DNA from: Photobacterium galatheae
Lineage (GTDB): Bacteria; Pseudomonadota; Gammaproteobacteria; Enterobacterales; Vibrionaceae
Length of the DNA: 64,000 nt
Direction: 5' to 3'
Assembly: GCF_000695255.1 (NCBI RefSeq)
Contig: NZ_JMIB01000001.1
Span: forward strand, 1 to 64,000
Each line of letters begins with the position of its first letter. Positions within the stretch are counted from its first letter, which is position 1. Positions 33,672 to 44,063 of the stretch are shown here, piece by piece. The notes beneath the pieces are model-generated. The model worked only from the letters and a program-made list of their open reading frames with translations. It did not search any database and was not told the DNA's origin. The position numbers and the translations under genes are program-made.

Positions 33672-35399
33672 TTACTGCTGCCAGGACTTCAGCAGTTCTG
33701 CATACTGAATGGTGACGCCTTTGGGTTTCTCGTTCGCCAGTTTGGCTTTGGGTGCGCCGGGTTGCGAGAGCCAGTATTTGGCATCTCTGGGCTTGTTGAG
33801 TTTTGGCCCGCACTCCCCTTGTACATCAGCACGTTCCAGACGTTGTAACACGCGATCCTGTGCTTTTGCCAGGCCGTCCAGTGCCTGCTGAGGCGTTTTC
33901 TCGCCGTTGGCAGCTTCCGCAATATACTGCCACCAGAGTTGCGCCAGTTTCGGATAATCCGGCACGTTGGTCCCGGTGGGGGTCCACTGAACCCGGGCCG
34001 GGCTGCGGTAAAACTCAACCAGACCGCCCAGTTTCGGCGCAGCCTGGGTCATGATGTCGGTGTTGATGTCTGACTCACGAATCGGCGTCAGGCCAACCAG
34101 CGTCTTCTTCAGCGACACGGTTTTCGAGACGGTGAACTGCGCGTACAGCCAGGCGGCTTTGCGGCGCATGGGATCGGTGGACTTCATCAGCGTCCAGGAA
34201 CCGGCATCCTGATAGCCCAGTTTCATCCCTTCTTCCCAGTACGGGCCTTTGGGTGAAGGTGCCATCCGCCATTTCGGCGTGCCGTCCGGGTTGACGACAG
34301 CCAGTCCCGGCTTGGTCATATCGGCCGTAAACGCGGTGTACCAGAAAATTTGCTGCGCGATATTCCCTTGTGCCGGAACCGGACCCGCTTCAGAGAAGGT
34401 CATGCCCTGTGCTTCCGGTGGCGCGTACTTGCGTAACCAGTCGACATATTTGGTGGTGGCGTAAACGGCTGCCGGGCCGTTGGTTGCACCACCCCGTTCA
34501 ACGCTGGAACCGACCGGACGACAGCCTTCGACGCGAATGCCCCATTCATCAACAGGTTTGCCGTTCGGCAGTCCTTTATCACCGGCACCGGCCATTGAGA
34601 ACCAAGCGTCGGTGAATCGCCAGCCTAATGACGGGTCTTTCTTGCCGTAGTCCATGTGGCCGTACACGCGCTGGCCGTCGATTGTTTTTACATGATCCGT
34701 AAAGAATTCTGCGATGTCTTCGTAGGCAGACCAGTTGACCGGAACACCCAGTTCATAACCGTAAAGGTCTTGAAACTGTTTCTGCAAATCTTTGCGCTCA
34801 AACCAGTCGGCCCGGAACCAGTACAGGTTGGCAAATTGCTGGTCGGGAAGCTGGTAAACTTTGCCGTCCGGACCGGTGGTGAAACTCAGGCCGATGAAAT
34901 CATCCAGATCCAGGGTCGGCAGGGTGACGTCTTTTCCTTCACCGGTGATGTAATCGCTGATGGGGATAACCTTGCCATAGCGGAAGTGGGTGCCGATCAG
35001 GTCGGAGTCGTTAATGTAGGCATCATAAATACTGCGGTTGGACTGCATCTCAGTTTGCAGTTTTTCTACCACATCCCCTTCCTGAATCAGATCGTGGGTG
35101 ACTTTGATGCCGGTGATTTCTTCAAAGGCTTTGGTCAGCACTTTCGATTCATATTCATGGGTGGTGATGGTTTCCGACACCACTTTGATTTCCATACCCC
35201 GAAACGGTTTGGCCGCTTCGGTAAACCAGGCCATTTCTTTCATCTGTTCATCTTTACTGAGTGACGACTGCGCAAATTCATCGTCGACCCATTTCTTTGC
35301 GGCATCGCTGTACGGGTCAGCCAAGACTGCCGGGGACAGCAGCAGGGTTATTATCAGCCCGAGCGTGGTGGGTTTCGGTACAGGGTGTTTCCGGTTCAT
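33672..35399 (-). CDS. glpV: ABC transporter solute-binding protein, glycerol type
   Basis: A 575-residue periplasmic binding protein with signal peptide (LGLIITLLLSPAVLA). ATG 35399 follows AAGGAG. It is much longer than sugar-binding proteins of the MalE type and matches the large glycerol-type binding protein (GlpV) in position and architecture: SDAAKKWVDDEFAQSSLSKDEQMKEMAWF near the start, and MFSEAGPVPAQGNIAQQ-like segments later. It is the last gene of a six-gene operon whose order is the same as glpSTPQUV of rhizobia. The true ligand could be another small polyol; no glycerol kinase or glycerol-3-phosphate dehydrogenase lies in the window. Confidence 0.87.
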   Translation of the reverse strand: MNRKHPVPKPTTLGLIITLLLSPAVLADPYSDAAKKWVDDEFAQSSLSKDEQMKEMAWFTEAAKPFRGMEIKVVSETITTHEYESKVLTKAFEEITGIKVTHDLIQEGDVVEKLQTEMQSNRSIYDAYINDSDLIGTHFRYGKVIPISDYITGEGKDVTLPTLDLDDFIGLSFTTGPDGKVYQLPDQQFANLYWFRADWFERKDLQKQFQDLYGYELGVPVNWSAYEDIAEFFTDHVKTIDGQRVYGHMDYGKKDPSLGWRFTDAWFSMAGAGDKGLPNGKPVDEWGIRVEGCRPVGSSVERGGATNGPAAVYATTKYVDWLRKYAPPEAQGMTFSEAGPVPAQGNIAQQIFWYTAFTADMTKPGLAVVNPDGTPKWRMAPSPKGPYWEEGMKLGYQDAGSWTLMKSTDPMRRKAAWLYAQFTVSKTVSLKKTLVGLTPIRESDINTDIMTQAAPKLGGLVEFYRSPARVQWTPTGTNVPDYPKLAQLWWQYIAEAANGEKTPQQALDGLAKAQDRVLQRLERADVQGECGPKLNKPRDAKYWLSQPGAPKAKLANEKPKGVTIQYAELLKSWQQ

Positions 35400-35421
35400 G
35401 ATTGAACTCCTTTGTTTTGTC

Positions 35422-35694
35422 TTAACCCCAACGAAGCACAATCGCGAGCCACAACACGGATAGCGTGAACGGTATCCAGATGGACAGGTCGGTTATGCCA
35501 ATAAAGAGCAGGTGGATGTAGGCGCTGCTGAGCAGGCCGATAAACAGGCGATCGCCCCGGGTGGTACTGATCGGCAGAAAGCCTTTGCGTTCGGTGCAGG
35601 GTTTACGGATTTCATAGAGAGTCATCGTCAGTAAAATGCCGGCGATGGTGATAAAAAACAGTGCACTGGGCAGTGTCCAGGCCATCCACTTCAT
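35422..35694 (-). CDS. glpU: DUF2160 small membrane protein of the ABC operon
   Basis: A 90-residue integral membrane protein with three hydrophobic segments (ALFFITIAGILLTMTLY, LFIGLLSSAYIHLLFIGI, IPFTLSVLWLAIVLRWG). DUF2160 proteins accompany the glycerol-type ABC operon between permease and binding protein, as here. The role is unknown; perhaps assembly or stabilisation of the transporter. Gaps to the neighbours are 22-23 bases. Confidence 0.85.
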   Translation of the reverse strand: MKWMAWTLPSALFFITIAGILLTMTLYEIRKPCTERKGFLPISTTRGDRLFIGLLSSAYIHLLFIGITDLSIWIPFTLSVLWLAIVLRWG

Positions 35695-35717
35695 GATCGT
35701 CTCCTTGTTGACGTCTG

Positions 35718-36518
<801 letters not shown>

Positions 36519-36538
36519 GTTATTTCTCCTGATCCATC

Positions 36539-37408
36539 TTATTTTTCCTTGTCCATCAGGGTCATCGAGGTATAGAACAGCCAGCACACCAGCAGGATGA
36601 TCAGGAAATAAATGATGGAGAATGCCGCTGCCGGGCCAATATCGAACTGGCCGACGGCCATTTTGGTCAGTGCCTGCGACAGGAACGTGGTGGCGTTGCC
36701 GGGGCCTCCGCCGGTGAGGACGAAGGGCTCGGTATAGATCATGAAGCTGTCCATAAAGCGCAGCAGCACGCCGATCAGCAGGACGTTTTTCAGCTTCGGT
36801 AACTGGATATAGCGGAAAACGGCCCAGTTGGAGGCGCGGTCAATTTTGGCGGCCTGATAATACACGTCGGGAATGGCGCGTAAGCCGGAATAACAGAGCA
36901 GGGCGACCAGCGAAGTCCAGTGCCAGACATCCATCACCAGCACCGTGACCCAGGCATCAAGCGGGTTTGACGCGTAGTTGTAGTCCACGCCAATACTGCT
37001 CAGGAACCAGCCCAGCAGCCCGATATCCGCCCGGCCGAAAATCTGCCAGATGGTGCCAACCACATTCCAGGGAATCAGCAACGGGATCGCGAGAATGATG
37101 AGTACCAGTGAGGCTTTCATCCCCTTGCTGGGCATGGTGAGCGCCACCAGAATCCCCAGCGGTATTTCAATCAGCAGCACACAGGCAGAATAGATAAACT
37201 GGCGCAGCAGGGAATCATGCAACCGGGAATCATTGAGGATTTCTTTGTACCATTCGGTGCCGACGAAATAGGTGGTATTCAGGTCGAAAATATCCTGAAT
37301 GGAGTAGTTCACCACCGTCATCAGCGGCACGATGGCAGAGAAAGCGACCAGTAAAAAGACCGGGACAACCAGCCACCACGCTTTGTTGTTTTCGGTTTTA
37401 TGTTGCAT
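36539..37408 (-). CDS. glpP: ABC transporter permease 1, glycerol type
   Basis: A 289-residue MalF-type permease with six hydrophobic segments and a coupling loop around LRAIPDVYYQAAKIDRASNW. ATG 37408 lies inside the end of the preceding ATPase gene (11-base overlap) with GGAGG five bases upstream; a longer frame from 37483 is unsupported. It would partner GlpQ. Confidence 0.92.
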   Translation of the reverse strand: MQHKTENNKAWWLVVPVFLLVAFSAIVPLMTVVNYSIQDIFDLNTTYFVGTEWYKEILNDSRLHDSLLRQFIYSACVLLIEIPLGILVALTMPSKGMKASLVLIILAIPLLIPWNVVGTIWQIFGRADIGLLGWFLSSIGVDYNYASNPLDAWVTVLVMDVWHWTSLVALLCYSGLRAIPDVYYQAAKIDRASNWAVFRYIQLPKLKNVLLIGVLLRFMDSFMIYTEPFVLTGGGPGNATTFLSQALTKMAVGQFDIGPAAAFSIIYFLIILLVCWLFYTSMTLMDKEK

Positions 37409-38570
37409 CGTCGCCTCCGGGATTATTTTTGTCACTGCTTTCGGGAGGTTTTTCGAAAGAACTTTCGAAAGCGCTTTCGCCAATCAGATAGTCATCGGCA
37501 TAGAGTTTGAGCCACTGGCCCGGAAAACTGACCCAGGCTGCACGGTCCGGGACTGGCGCCCCTTCTGCCAGACGGATTTTGAGCGGGGTCTCTGCCAGCA
37601 ACACGGTGACAATTTTATAGGTGCCGAGATCTTCGGTATGCGTCACGGTTACGGGAAAACTGTCGTCGCGCTGCGTGTCCCAGATCTGTACAAATTCAGG
37701 GCGGATCCCGAACTGAAGCAGGGCCGGCTGTATCTGACTCAGCGCCGCTTGCTGGCTGGCCGACACGGGAATTTTCAGCCCGTTGAAGTTGAGATGCTGC
37801 GGAGACGGCCCCCGCTCAACCGTCAGCAGGTTCATGCCCGGGCTGCCAATGAAATAGCCGACAAAGGTATGATTCGGGCGCTCGAACAGTTCACGTGGGG
37901 TGCCGAACTGCACGATGTTGCCGTCGTACATCACAGCAATTTTGTCGGCAAAAGTGGCGGCTTCGAGCTGATCATGGGTGACGTAAACCATGGTGAGATT
38001 GAACTGCTCATGAATTTGTTTGAGTTTCCGGCGCAGTTTCCATTTCAGCTGGGGGTCGATGACCGTCAGGGGTTCATCGAACAGAATGGCGGAGACATCA
38101 TCCCGGACTAGCCCGCGCCCCATGGACACTTTCTGTTTCTCATCGGCATTGAGGTTGCGTGCTTTTTTATTCAGTAACGGTGTCAGTTCAAGAATCTCAG
38201 CAATTTCTTTCACTTTGCTGCGGATTTTGGCTTCCGGTGTTTTCATGTTACGCAGCGGAAAGGCGAGGTTATCGAACACCGTCATGGTGTCGTAGATCAC
38301 CGGAAACTGGAATACCTGCGCAATGTTCCGCTCCTGCGGGGCCAGTTCATTGACGACTTCGCCATTGAACTTCACTGCCCCTTCAGAAGGGGTCAGCAGG
38401 CCGGAAATAATGTTCAGCATGGTACTTTTGCCGCAACCGGACGGGCCGAGCAACGCATAGGCGCCTCCGTCTTCCCAGACATGATCCATCCGCCGGATCG
38501 CGTAGTCGCTGTCACGGGTGGGATGAGGGGCATAACTGTGTGCCAGCGATTCAAGACGGATTTCAGCCAT
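37398..38570 (-). CDS. glpT: ABC transporter ATPase 2, glycerol type
   Basis: A 390-residue MalK-like ATPase. Walker A GPSGCGKST is canonical, and Walker B is AILFDEPLTVIDP. The signature LSGGQ is replaced by LNADEKQ, a degeneration that is usual for this subunit of the glycerol-type transporter. A C-terminal TOBE-type domain follows residue 240. Its ATG overlaps the stop of the first ATPase (TGATG at 38570). Confidence 0.9.
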   Translation of the reverse strand: MAEIRLESLAHSYAPHPTRDSDYAIRRMDHVWEDGGAYALLGPSGCGKSTMLNIISGLLTPSEGAVKFNGEVVNELAPQERNIAQVFQFPVIYDTMTVFDNLAFPLRNMKTPEAKIRSKVKEIAEILELTPLLNKKARNLNADEKQKVSMGRGLVRDDVSAILFDEPLTVIDPQLKWKLRRKLKQIHEQFNLTMVYVTHDQLEAATFADKIAVMYDGNIVQFGTPRELFERPNHTFVGYFIGSPGMNLLTVERGPSPQHLNFNGLKIPVSASQQAALSQIQPALLQFGIRPEFVQIWDTQRDDSFPVTVTHTEDLGTYKIVTVLLAETPLKIRLAEGAPVPDRAAWVSFPGQWLKLYADDYLIGESAFESSFEKPPESSDKNNPGGDDAT

Positions 38571-39661
38571 CAGCGGATCTCCCAGCCGGAACGGGCAGCC
38601 TGAATCAGCTGTCTGTCCTGCGAAAACACATAGAGTTTGTGGGTGGGCACATAGATGTTGATTCGGGCATCGACTGTGTATTCATGGACGCCCGGCAAGT
38701 GCAGTACCAAAGTCAGTTCACGGTTGGACACGTGCAGAAAGGTTTCGCTGCCACTGATTTCTGCCAGCTCAACATCGACAGCCAGTTCTAAATCATCGTC
38801 GCGGTTCGGCACCAGTGTCAGGTGGTTGGGGCGAATGCCAAACACATAGTTGCCGGGCGGCAGATCGCCCAGATCGTCATTCAGGGCGAAATGGATATGG
38901 TCTGAAAAGGACACGGTATGCTGGCTGACTGTACCTGCGATCAGGTTAATCGGTGGCTCGCCAAACAGCTCAGCGCAGGCGACGGTGGCCGGGTTGTGAT
39001 AGACCCGCGGGGTCTGACCGGACTGAATGATCTCCCCTTCATGCATCAGCACCACATTACCGCCCAGCGCCAGCGCTTCATTGGGCTCTGTGGTGGCGTA
39101 AACCGCGATGGTGTTGCGGGCCGCGAACAGCGCGCGCATTTCCTGCCGCAATTCTTCCCGCAACTTGTAATCAAGGTTTACTAAAGGCTCGTCGAACAGA
39201 ATGATATCGGCATTCTTGACCAGTGCCCGGGCCATGGCGGTGCGCTGCTGTTGTCCGCCGGAAAGCTCAAGCGGGTAACGTTTCAGATAATCTTCAATGT
39301 GCAGCATCCGGGCTGTCTGCATGACCCGTTCATCGATGTGTGCCTTGGGTAATTTTTCCAGTTTTAAGGGGGAAGCGATGTTGTCGTAGACCGTCATATT
39401 GGGGTAGTTGATGAATTGCTGATACACCATCGAGATATTGCGTTCACGCACGGGAATGCCGGTGACATCCTGACCGTTGAAGTAAATTCTCCCCTGACTG
39501 GGTCTGTCCAGCCCGGCCATCAGACGCATCAGGCTGGTTTTGCCTGCCAGCGTTCTGCCCAGCAGCACATTGAAAGAGCCCGGTTCCAGTTCCAGGCTGG
39601 CATCTTTAATCCAGTACTCGCCATCGACTTTCCGGGAAATATTCTCCAGTTTCAGCGACAT
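38570..39661 (-). CDS. glpS: ABC transporter ATPase 1, glycerol type
   Basis: A 363-residue MalK-like ATPase, first gene of the operon. The Walker A loop is G-R-T-L-A-G-K-T, so the third glycine of the ATPase consensus is Leu-Ala. The signature is canonical (LSGGQQQR) and Walker B is IILFDEPLVNLD. GlpS and GlpT thus have complementary degenerate sites and probably form a heterodimer with one standard catalytic site. A TOBE-type domain ends the protein. ATG 39661 lies about 30 bases after the predicted sigma54 start point. Confidence 0.9.
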   Translation of the reverse strand: MSLKLENISRKVDGEYWIKDASLELEPGSFNVLLGRTLAGKTSLMRLMAGLDRPSQGRIYFNGQDVTGIPVRERNISMVYQQFINYPNMTVYDNIASPLKLEKLPKAHIDERVMQTARMLHIEDYLKRYPLELSGGQQQRTAMARALVKNADIILFDEPLVNLDYKLREELRQEMRALFAARNTIAVYATTEPNEALALGGNVVLMHEGEIIQSGQTPRVYHNPATVACAELFGEPPINLIAGTVSQHTVSFSDHIHFALNDDLGDLPPGNYVFGIRPNHLTLVPNRDDDLELAVDVELAEISGSETFLHVSNRELTLVLHLPGVHEYTVDARINIYVPTHKLYVFSQDRQLIQAARSGWEIR

Positions 39662-39699
39662 CTTGCTGCGGGCTCCGTCATTTATCCTGCACAGCAACA

Positions 39700-39715
39700 G
39701 GCGAAAAATGTGCCA
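39700..39715 (-). promoter_or_regulatory. Sigma54 (-24/-12) promoter of the glycerol-type ABC operon
   Basis: Read on the minus strand, TGGCAC-ATTTT-TCGCC matches the sigma54 consensus (GG and GC correctly spaced; the -12 element TCGCC instead of TTGCW). It lies 39 bases before the glpS ATG and is divergent from a sigma54 activator gene. Confidence 0.75.
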
Positions 39716-39809
39716 CAATTATTTAACAATTGAGCCAGGCGTTATCTGCCTGATTTTTCATGCACTTCATTTCTTTCTTGGTTGAACCCGACCGGACTGA
39801 CCCGAAATG

Positions 39810-39843
39810 ACACTGTTGATTGTGAACGGCGTGTGAACAGTGT
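39810..39843. promoter_or_regulatory. Possible activator binding sites between the divergent genes
   Basis: ACACTGTT (39810-39817) and AACAGTGT (39836-39843) form an inverted repeat. Within it, TGTGAAC occurs twice 11 bases apart (39821-39827, 39832-39838). The distance to the -24 element is about 100 bases, suitable for an enhancer. Confidence 0.5.
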
Positions 39844-39909
39844 TGAGCGTTCAGTCAGCAGATGACAGGGGTCATTGCCAGTGACAAACAGTCAGTGACA
39901 GGTTGTGAT

Positions 39910-41790
39910 ATGACGAACGAAACACAAGAAACAAAAGAAAAGCAGAACCACGAATCTCTGATTGCTGAGTCCTGGCAGCGTTGCCGGGATTACGGCCTGA
40001 TCAGCCGGGATACACCCGTGATTGCAAGGCCGGATGAACCCCGGTGGCAGCAGAAACTGGCGCAGGCGGATGTGATGTTGACTGTCACCCGGGAGAAAGT
40101 CCTGCCGGGTTATCAAAGCATGCTGGCAAACGCGAACAGTCTGGTGTTGTTGACCGATCAGGATGGTGACCTGCTGGCGCACTGGGGACATCCACCTTTT
40201 ATGCAGCAGATGCCGGCTGCGCTGTTTGAACCGGGGAGTTGCTGGCAGGAGCGGGTGATTGGCACCACGGCGATTGGTCTTGCGCTGCACACCCGGGAGA
40301 TCGTCGATATTCGCCGGGATGAGCACTTTCTGGTGCAGAACCGGCAGATGAGTGGCTCGGCGGCCCCTGTGTTTGATCCGCATCGTCAGCTGGTGGGGAT
40401 TCTCAGTATTGCCAGCGATGCTTACCTGCCGACCACACAGATCCACGGCATGGTGAAGGTAATGTCGCAGGCGATTGAAAATCATCTGATCGAGGCGGCA
40501 TATGGCCCGTACTTCTGGCAGTGTGTGCTGAATACCAGCCCGGATAACCTCGACAGCCCCTGGGCCGGATTGCTGGTGTTTGATCATCAGGGACAAATTG
40601 TGGCGGCCAACCGCCGGGCAGATTTGCTGCTGGGTCAGTCGCTGGCCGGGATCACCTTGGACATGGTGGCGGGTCTGCCGCTGTCGGAGATGAAAGCGGC
40701 TGATCCAGCTCGTGTGCTGACCCTGAACGGCTTGGTGTCGATTCCCTTATTTGCCCGAATCAAATCACCGACGCAACCTTTCACTGAACGTGCTGTAGGT
40801 GCAGATGCAGTATTGCAAGAAAAGACGAAACCGCAGCAAGGTGAACGCTTACTGACTGCGCTGGATACCGGGGATAAGCACATGGCGAAAGCGGTGACGC
40901 TGGCACAGAAAGTTGCCGACAGCGATATTCCAGTGCTGATCCTCGGAGAAACCGGAGTGGGGAAAGAGGTGTTTGTCCGCGCCCTGCATGCGTCGTCTTC
41001 GCGAGCAGATGCCGACATGGTGGCTGTGAACTGTGCGGCGATTCCGTCCGAGCTGGTGGAATCTGAACTGTTTGGCTACGTGAAAGGCGCATTTACCGGC
41101 GCAAGTCAGAAAGGCAGTTTGGGCCTGATCCGCCGTGCCGATCGGGGCACGCTTTTTCTGGATGAAATTGGCGATATGCCGTTATCGACTCAGGCAAGAT
41201 TGTTACGGGTGCTTCAGGAAAAGCGCGTGACACCGCTGGGGAGCAGTGAGAGCTATCCGGTCGATTTCCGGCTGGTCTGTGCCACGCACCAGTCGTTACG
41301 GGATGCCATCCGGCTCAGGGAATTCAGGGAAGATTTGTATTACCGCATTAATGGCCTGACGGTGACGCTGCCAGCACTTCGGGATCGTCAGGATCTGACT
41401 TCTGTCGTGCAAAGCGTATTGACTGAGCTGACGGAAGACGGCGTGCCGGTTGCGGTCAGTGCTGACGTGATGCAGCTGTTCGCATCTCACCTGTGGCCGG
41501 GCAATATCCGCCAGCTCCATAACGTGTTGCGCGTGGCGATTGCGCTTGCTGGTGACAAGCCGATTGGTACTGAACACTTGCCGGATGATTTCTTCTGGGA
41601 TCTGAAAGGCATCGTCCGTGAACAGGAGGGCATCGAACCCGAATTGCTGGAAGAAGACTGGCAGACGGCTTTGCCGAAAGTTTACCGGGCGCTGGGCCGG
41701 AACGTCAGTAAAACCGCTGAAGCGATGGGTGTGAGCCGCAATACGGTATACAAGCGCCTGAAACAACTCGGGTTGTGGCATGATGGCTAG
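39910..41790 (+). CDS. Sigma54-dependent activator, AcoR type (GAF-AAA-Fis)
   Basis: A 626-residue transcription factor. The N-terminus (ESLIAESWQRCRDYGL) and a GAF-type sensor (about 60-190) with the GSCWQERVIGTTAIGLAL segment are characteristic of AcoR-type regulators. A PAS-like region follows, then AAA+ with Walker A GETGVGKE (about 346), GAFTGA (about 393) and GTLFLDEIGDMP. The C-terminal Fis HTH is NVSKTAEAMGVSRNTVYKRLK. It is divergent from the glycerol-type ABC operon, which has a matching -24/-12 promoter, so it very probably activates it in response to the solute or a derived metabolite. The start is ATG 39910, not the upstream in-frame ATG 39862. Confidence 0.92.
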   Translation: MTNETQETKEKQNHESLIAESWQRCRDYGLISRDTPVIARPDEPRWQQKLAQADVMLTVTREKVLPGYQSMLANANSLVLLTDQDGDLLAHWGHPPFMQQMPAALFEPGSCWQERVIGTTAIGLALHTREIVDIRRDEHFLVQNRQMSGSAAPVFDPHRQLVGILSIASDAYLPTTQIHGMVKVMSQAIENHLIEAAYGPYFWQCVLNTSPDNLDSPWAGLLVFDHQGQIVAANRRADLLLGQSLAGITLDMVAGLPLSEMKAADPARVLTLNGLVSIPLFARIKSPTQPFTERAVGADAVLQEKTKPQQGERLLTALDTGDKHMAKAVTLAQKVADSDIPVLILGETGVGKEVFVRALHASSSRADADMVAVNCAAIPSELVESELFGYVKGAFTGASQKGSLGLIRRADRGTLFLDEIGDMPLSTQARLLRVLQEKRVTPLGSSESYPVDFRLVCATHQSLRDAIRLREFREDLYYRINGLTVTLPALRDRQDLTSVVQSVLTELTEDGVPVAVSADVMQLFASHLWPGNIRQLHNVLRVAIALAGDKPIGTEHLPDDFFWDLKGIVREQEGIEPELLEEDWQTALPKVYRALGRNVSKTAEAMGVSRNTVYKRLKQLGLWHDG

Positions 41791-41890
41791 TCCAGTACAC
41801 GATTCAGGAAGTCAATGAAAAATAAATTGATTTTTCAATATCCATATGAACAATGTCTCGCATTGTGTCTGGAATTATCAATCAAGAAAA

Positions 41891-43546
41891 ATGAAAACAA
41901 AATTAACCTTTCTTTCTGCCTGTTTCATTGGGCTGGGATTAGTTGGCTGTGGCTCAGAGAGTGGTCATCCTAAGCCGGGTTTGGTTGCATTGGAAAAACA
42001 AGGTGAATTAAGGGTTGGAAATACGGTCTCTGCAAATTCTCGTTGCAATGACTGTGAGCAGATTCAATATACCTGGATGCTGGATATGAACCGTAATGGT
42101 ATCTGGGGAGATAGTGTCTTTGTGGATGGTCAGTTGGTTTCTGATAAAGAAATTCAAGGTCAGCGTTATACACTCAGTTCGGATGAATATGGCGTAAAGG
42201 CCCGTTTAGAGATGCAGTACCAGGTTGAAGGAAAAGCAAAGTCAGACTTTGTGATTTATCAGCCAGTTCTGGTGGAAAAGATCTTCTCTAACAATTTTGG
42301 CGATGTTGCATTTTTGAAATCCAATGGTGAGTTGGTGACCTGGGCGTACGGCCAGATTGATACCCATGATGGGATCGAAAAAGTATTTGAAAGTGATTAT
42401 GGCCTTGCTGCACAAGACACGACAGGGAAATTGATTACTTGGCAGCGCTCTGCCATGCCTTCTGATATGGCACCGATTTATCATGCGAAATCATTCCATT
42501 CAAATCAAGGGGGCGGATTTGCTGTGATTCAAGGTGATGGCAGTGTCGTGACTTGGGGCGATCATTATTCCGGAGGTGACAGCGCTGACGTTCAGACACA
42601 ACTGGTTGATGTTGAATCGATTTATGGCGCTAAATATGCTTTTGCAGCGTTGAAAAATGATAAAACGGTTGTTGCCTGGGGAGGCGGTGATGCGGGTGAC
42701 AGTAACCAAGTTCAGGCGGACCTGACCGATGTAGAAATGATCATCGAAAATGAGCGCTCTTTCGCAGTAATCAAAGCAGATAACACCGTTGTGACTTGGG
42801 GAGAGTTGAATTATGGCGGGTATACGAAGTCGTTTCGTGATGAATTGGAAAATATCCTGAATGTTTTTTCGAACAGAACTCATTTTCCGGATACTTATGA
42901 TAATGGAACAGATTTTATTGCCATTAAAAAAGATGGCGCTGTGATTTCCTGGGGGGCTGATACCTACTCAGATCTGCGAGATGTGCGGAGACAAAGCATC
43001 CCTGGGGCGAAAGAAATATTTTCAACCTGGGGCGCTTATGTTGCCCTGACTGAATCAGGAAATGTGAAGGTTTGGGGGTCAGAGCGCTTGGGCGGTAATA
43101 GCACATCGGTTAGTCATCAACTGACTCAGATAAAAACCATTGTGCCAAACGCGAATGCGTTCACTGCCTTGAAAGAAGATGGTTCCGTCGTTAGTTGGGG
43201 ATTTGATAATTGTGGCGGAACAAACAACGCGACTGCTGGCATCACGGATATTGTGCAGGTTGAAGCAACTACGTGTGCCTTTGCAGCGGTGCGGGCTGAT
43301 GGCAGTCTGGTTGCTTGGGGAGACCAATTTGGTGGCGGTGATCTCTCGTCAGCTACCGGGGCGCTGAGCCGGACAATTCTGCTGAAAGCGGCTGAGGATA
43401 AATTCCTCGCGTTACAGCAGGATGGCACAGTCGCAGCATGGGGATTGGATGTCGTGAACGACGCTGAAGCGTGGCAGTTGCTGCAGGCATATTTAGAACC
43501 TCGGGATGAAGAAATTGAATCATCAATCTGGTCGGTTTTTCTTTGA
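41891..43546 (+). CDS. RCC1-like repeat lipoprotein
   Basis: A 551-residue protein with a lipoprotein signal peptide (lipobox L-V-G-C, Cys about 20). After an N-terminal beta domain (YTWMLDMNRNGIWGDS), at least seven repeats of about 45 residues follow, each with a core like FAxIKxDGSVVTWGxxxxGG. This is the RCC1/BNR-like beta-propeller pattern. The blades are diverged, one being interrupted by an insertion (NRTHFPDTYDNGTD). Such bacterial proteins are surface or periplasmic with unknown partners. The gene stands alone and ends at a terminator (43565-43595). Confidence 0.82.
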   Translation: MKTKLTFLSACFIGLGLVGCGSESGHPKPGLVALEKQGELRVGNTVSANSRCNDCEQIQYTWMLDMNRNGIWGDSVFVDGQLVSDKEIQGQRYTLSSDEYGVKARLEMQYQVEGKAKSDFVIYQPVLVEKIFSNNFGDVAFLKSNGELVTWAYGQIDTHDGIEKVFESDYGLAAQDTTGKLITWQRSAMPSDMAPIYHAKSFHSNQGGGFAVIQGDGSVVTWGDHYSGGDSADVQTQLVDVESIYGAKYAFAALKNDKTVVAWGGGDAGDSNQVQADLTDVEMIIENERSFAVIKADNTVVTWGELNYGGYTKSFRDELENILNVFSNRTHFPDTYDNGTDFIAIKKDGAVISWGADTYSDLRDVRRQSIPGAKEIFSTWGAYVALTESGNVKVWGSERLGGNSTSVSHQLTQIKTIVPNANAFTALKEDGSVVSWGFDNCGGTNNATAGITDIVQVEATTCAFAAVRADGSLVAWGDQFGGGDLSSATGALSRTILLKAAEDKFLALQQDGTVAAWGLDVVNDAEAWQLLQAYLEPRDEEIESSIWSVFL

Positions 43547-43564
43547 AAAAGGATGACATGAAAT

Positions 43565-43595
43565 GCAGGTTGTCTGTAAAAACAGCCTGCTTTTT
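43565..43595 (+). terminator. Rho-independent terminator after the RCC1-like gene
   Basis: GCAGGTTGT (43565-43573) pairs with ACAGCCTGC (43582-43590) with one G-T pair and is followed by five T. Confidence 0.8.
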
Positions 43596-43637
43596 ATATG
43601 TTTGAAGCCAGCAAGCTTAAGTGTTTGAGAGGTGAGT

Positions 43638-44003
43638 ATGTACATCGGCGAAGTCTCAAAACAGACCGGGTTGTCGGTTAAAGCCATCCGGCTTTATGAA
43701 GACATGGGATTGATTCGCACCCCGCCAAGGCAGGGACGGTATCGGGTGTACACCGATACCGATATTGAGGTGTTGCGGCTGATCGCGGAAGCCAAGCAAC
43801 TGGGCGTGACCCTGAACCGTCTGAAAGGGGTGATTCATTATCATCAGGGCGAGGCCGACTGGGGACGGATCCATCGTTTCCTACTGGAGGTCAGGGAGAC
43901 ACTGCTCGCTGAGCAGGTGTTACTGACACAGAAGATTCAGCAGGTGGAGCAATGTCTTCAGTCCATGAATGATTGCCCGAAAACGTCTCTTCAGAACACT
44001 TGA
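43638..44003 (+). CDS. MerR-family regulator of the adjacent oxidoreductase
   Basis: A 121-residue regulator with the MerR HTH (YIGEVSKQTGLSVKAIRLYEDMGLI), wing (RYRVYTDTDIEVLRLI) and a C-terminal dimer helix. Two Cys are present near the end (QCLQSMNDC), a spacing unlike SoxR, so the inducer may be a thiol-reactive compound or metal but is not defined. Its stop lies in the -35 box of a promoter with a 16-bp perfect palindrome (44006-44021), a classic MerR operator, driving the NAD(P)H oxidoreductase downstream. Confidence 0.9.
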   Translation: MYIGEVSKQTGLSVKAIRLYEDMGLIRTPPRQGRYRVYTDTDIEVLRLIAEAKQLGVTLNRLKGVIHYHQGEADWGRIHRFLLEVRETLLAEQVLLTQKIQQVEQCLQSMNDCPKTSLQNT

Positions 44004-44031
44004 CTCTGCCCTATAGGGCAGACGGTAGACT
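44000..44031 (+). promoter_or_regulatory. MerR-type promoter-operator with 20-bp spacer
   Basis: TTGACT (44000-44005) and TAGACT (44026-44031) are separated by 20 bases, longer than optimal as in MerR-regulated promoters. Between them lies the perfect palindrome CTGCCCTATAGGGCAG (44006-44021). The regulator gene lies upstream and the target oxidoreductase 33 bases downstream. Confidence 0.85.
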
Positions 44032-44063
44032 CATGATTGATTCTTGAAACACGAGAGGAAATC

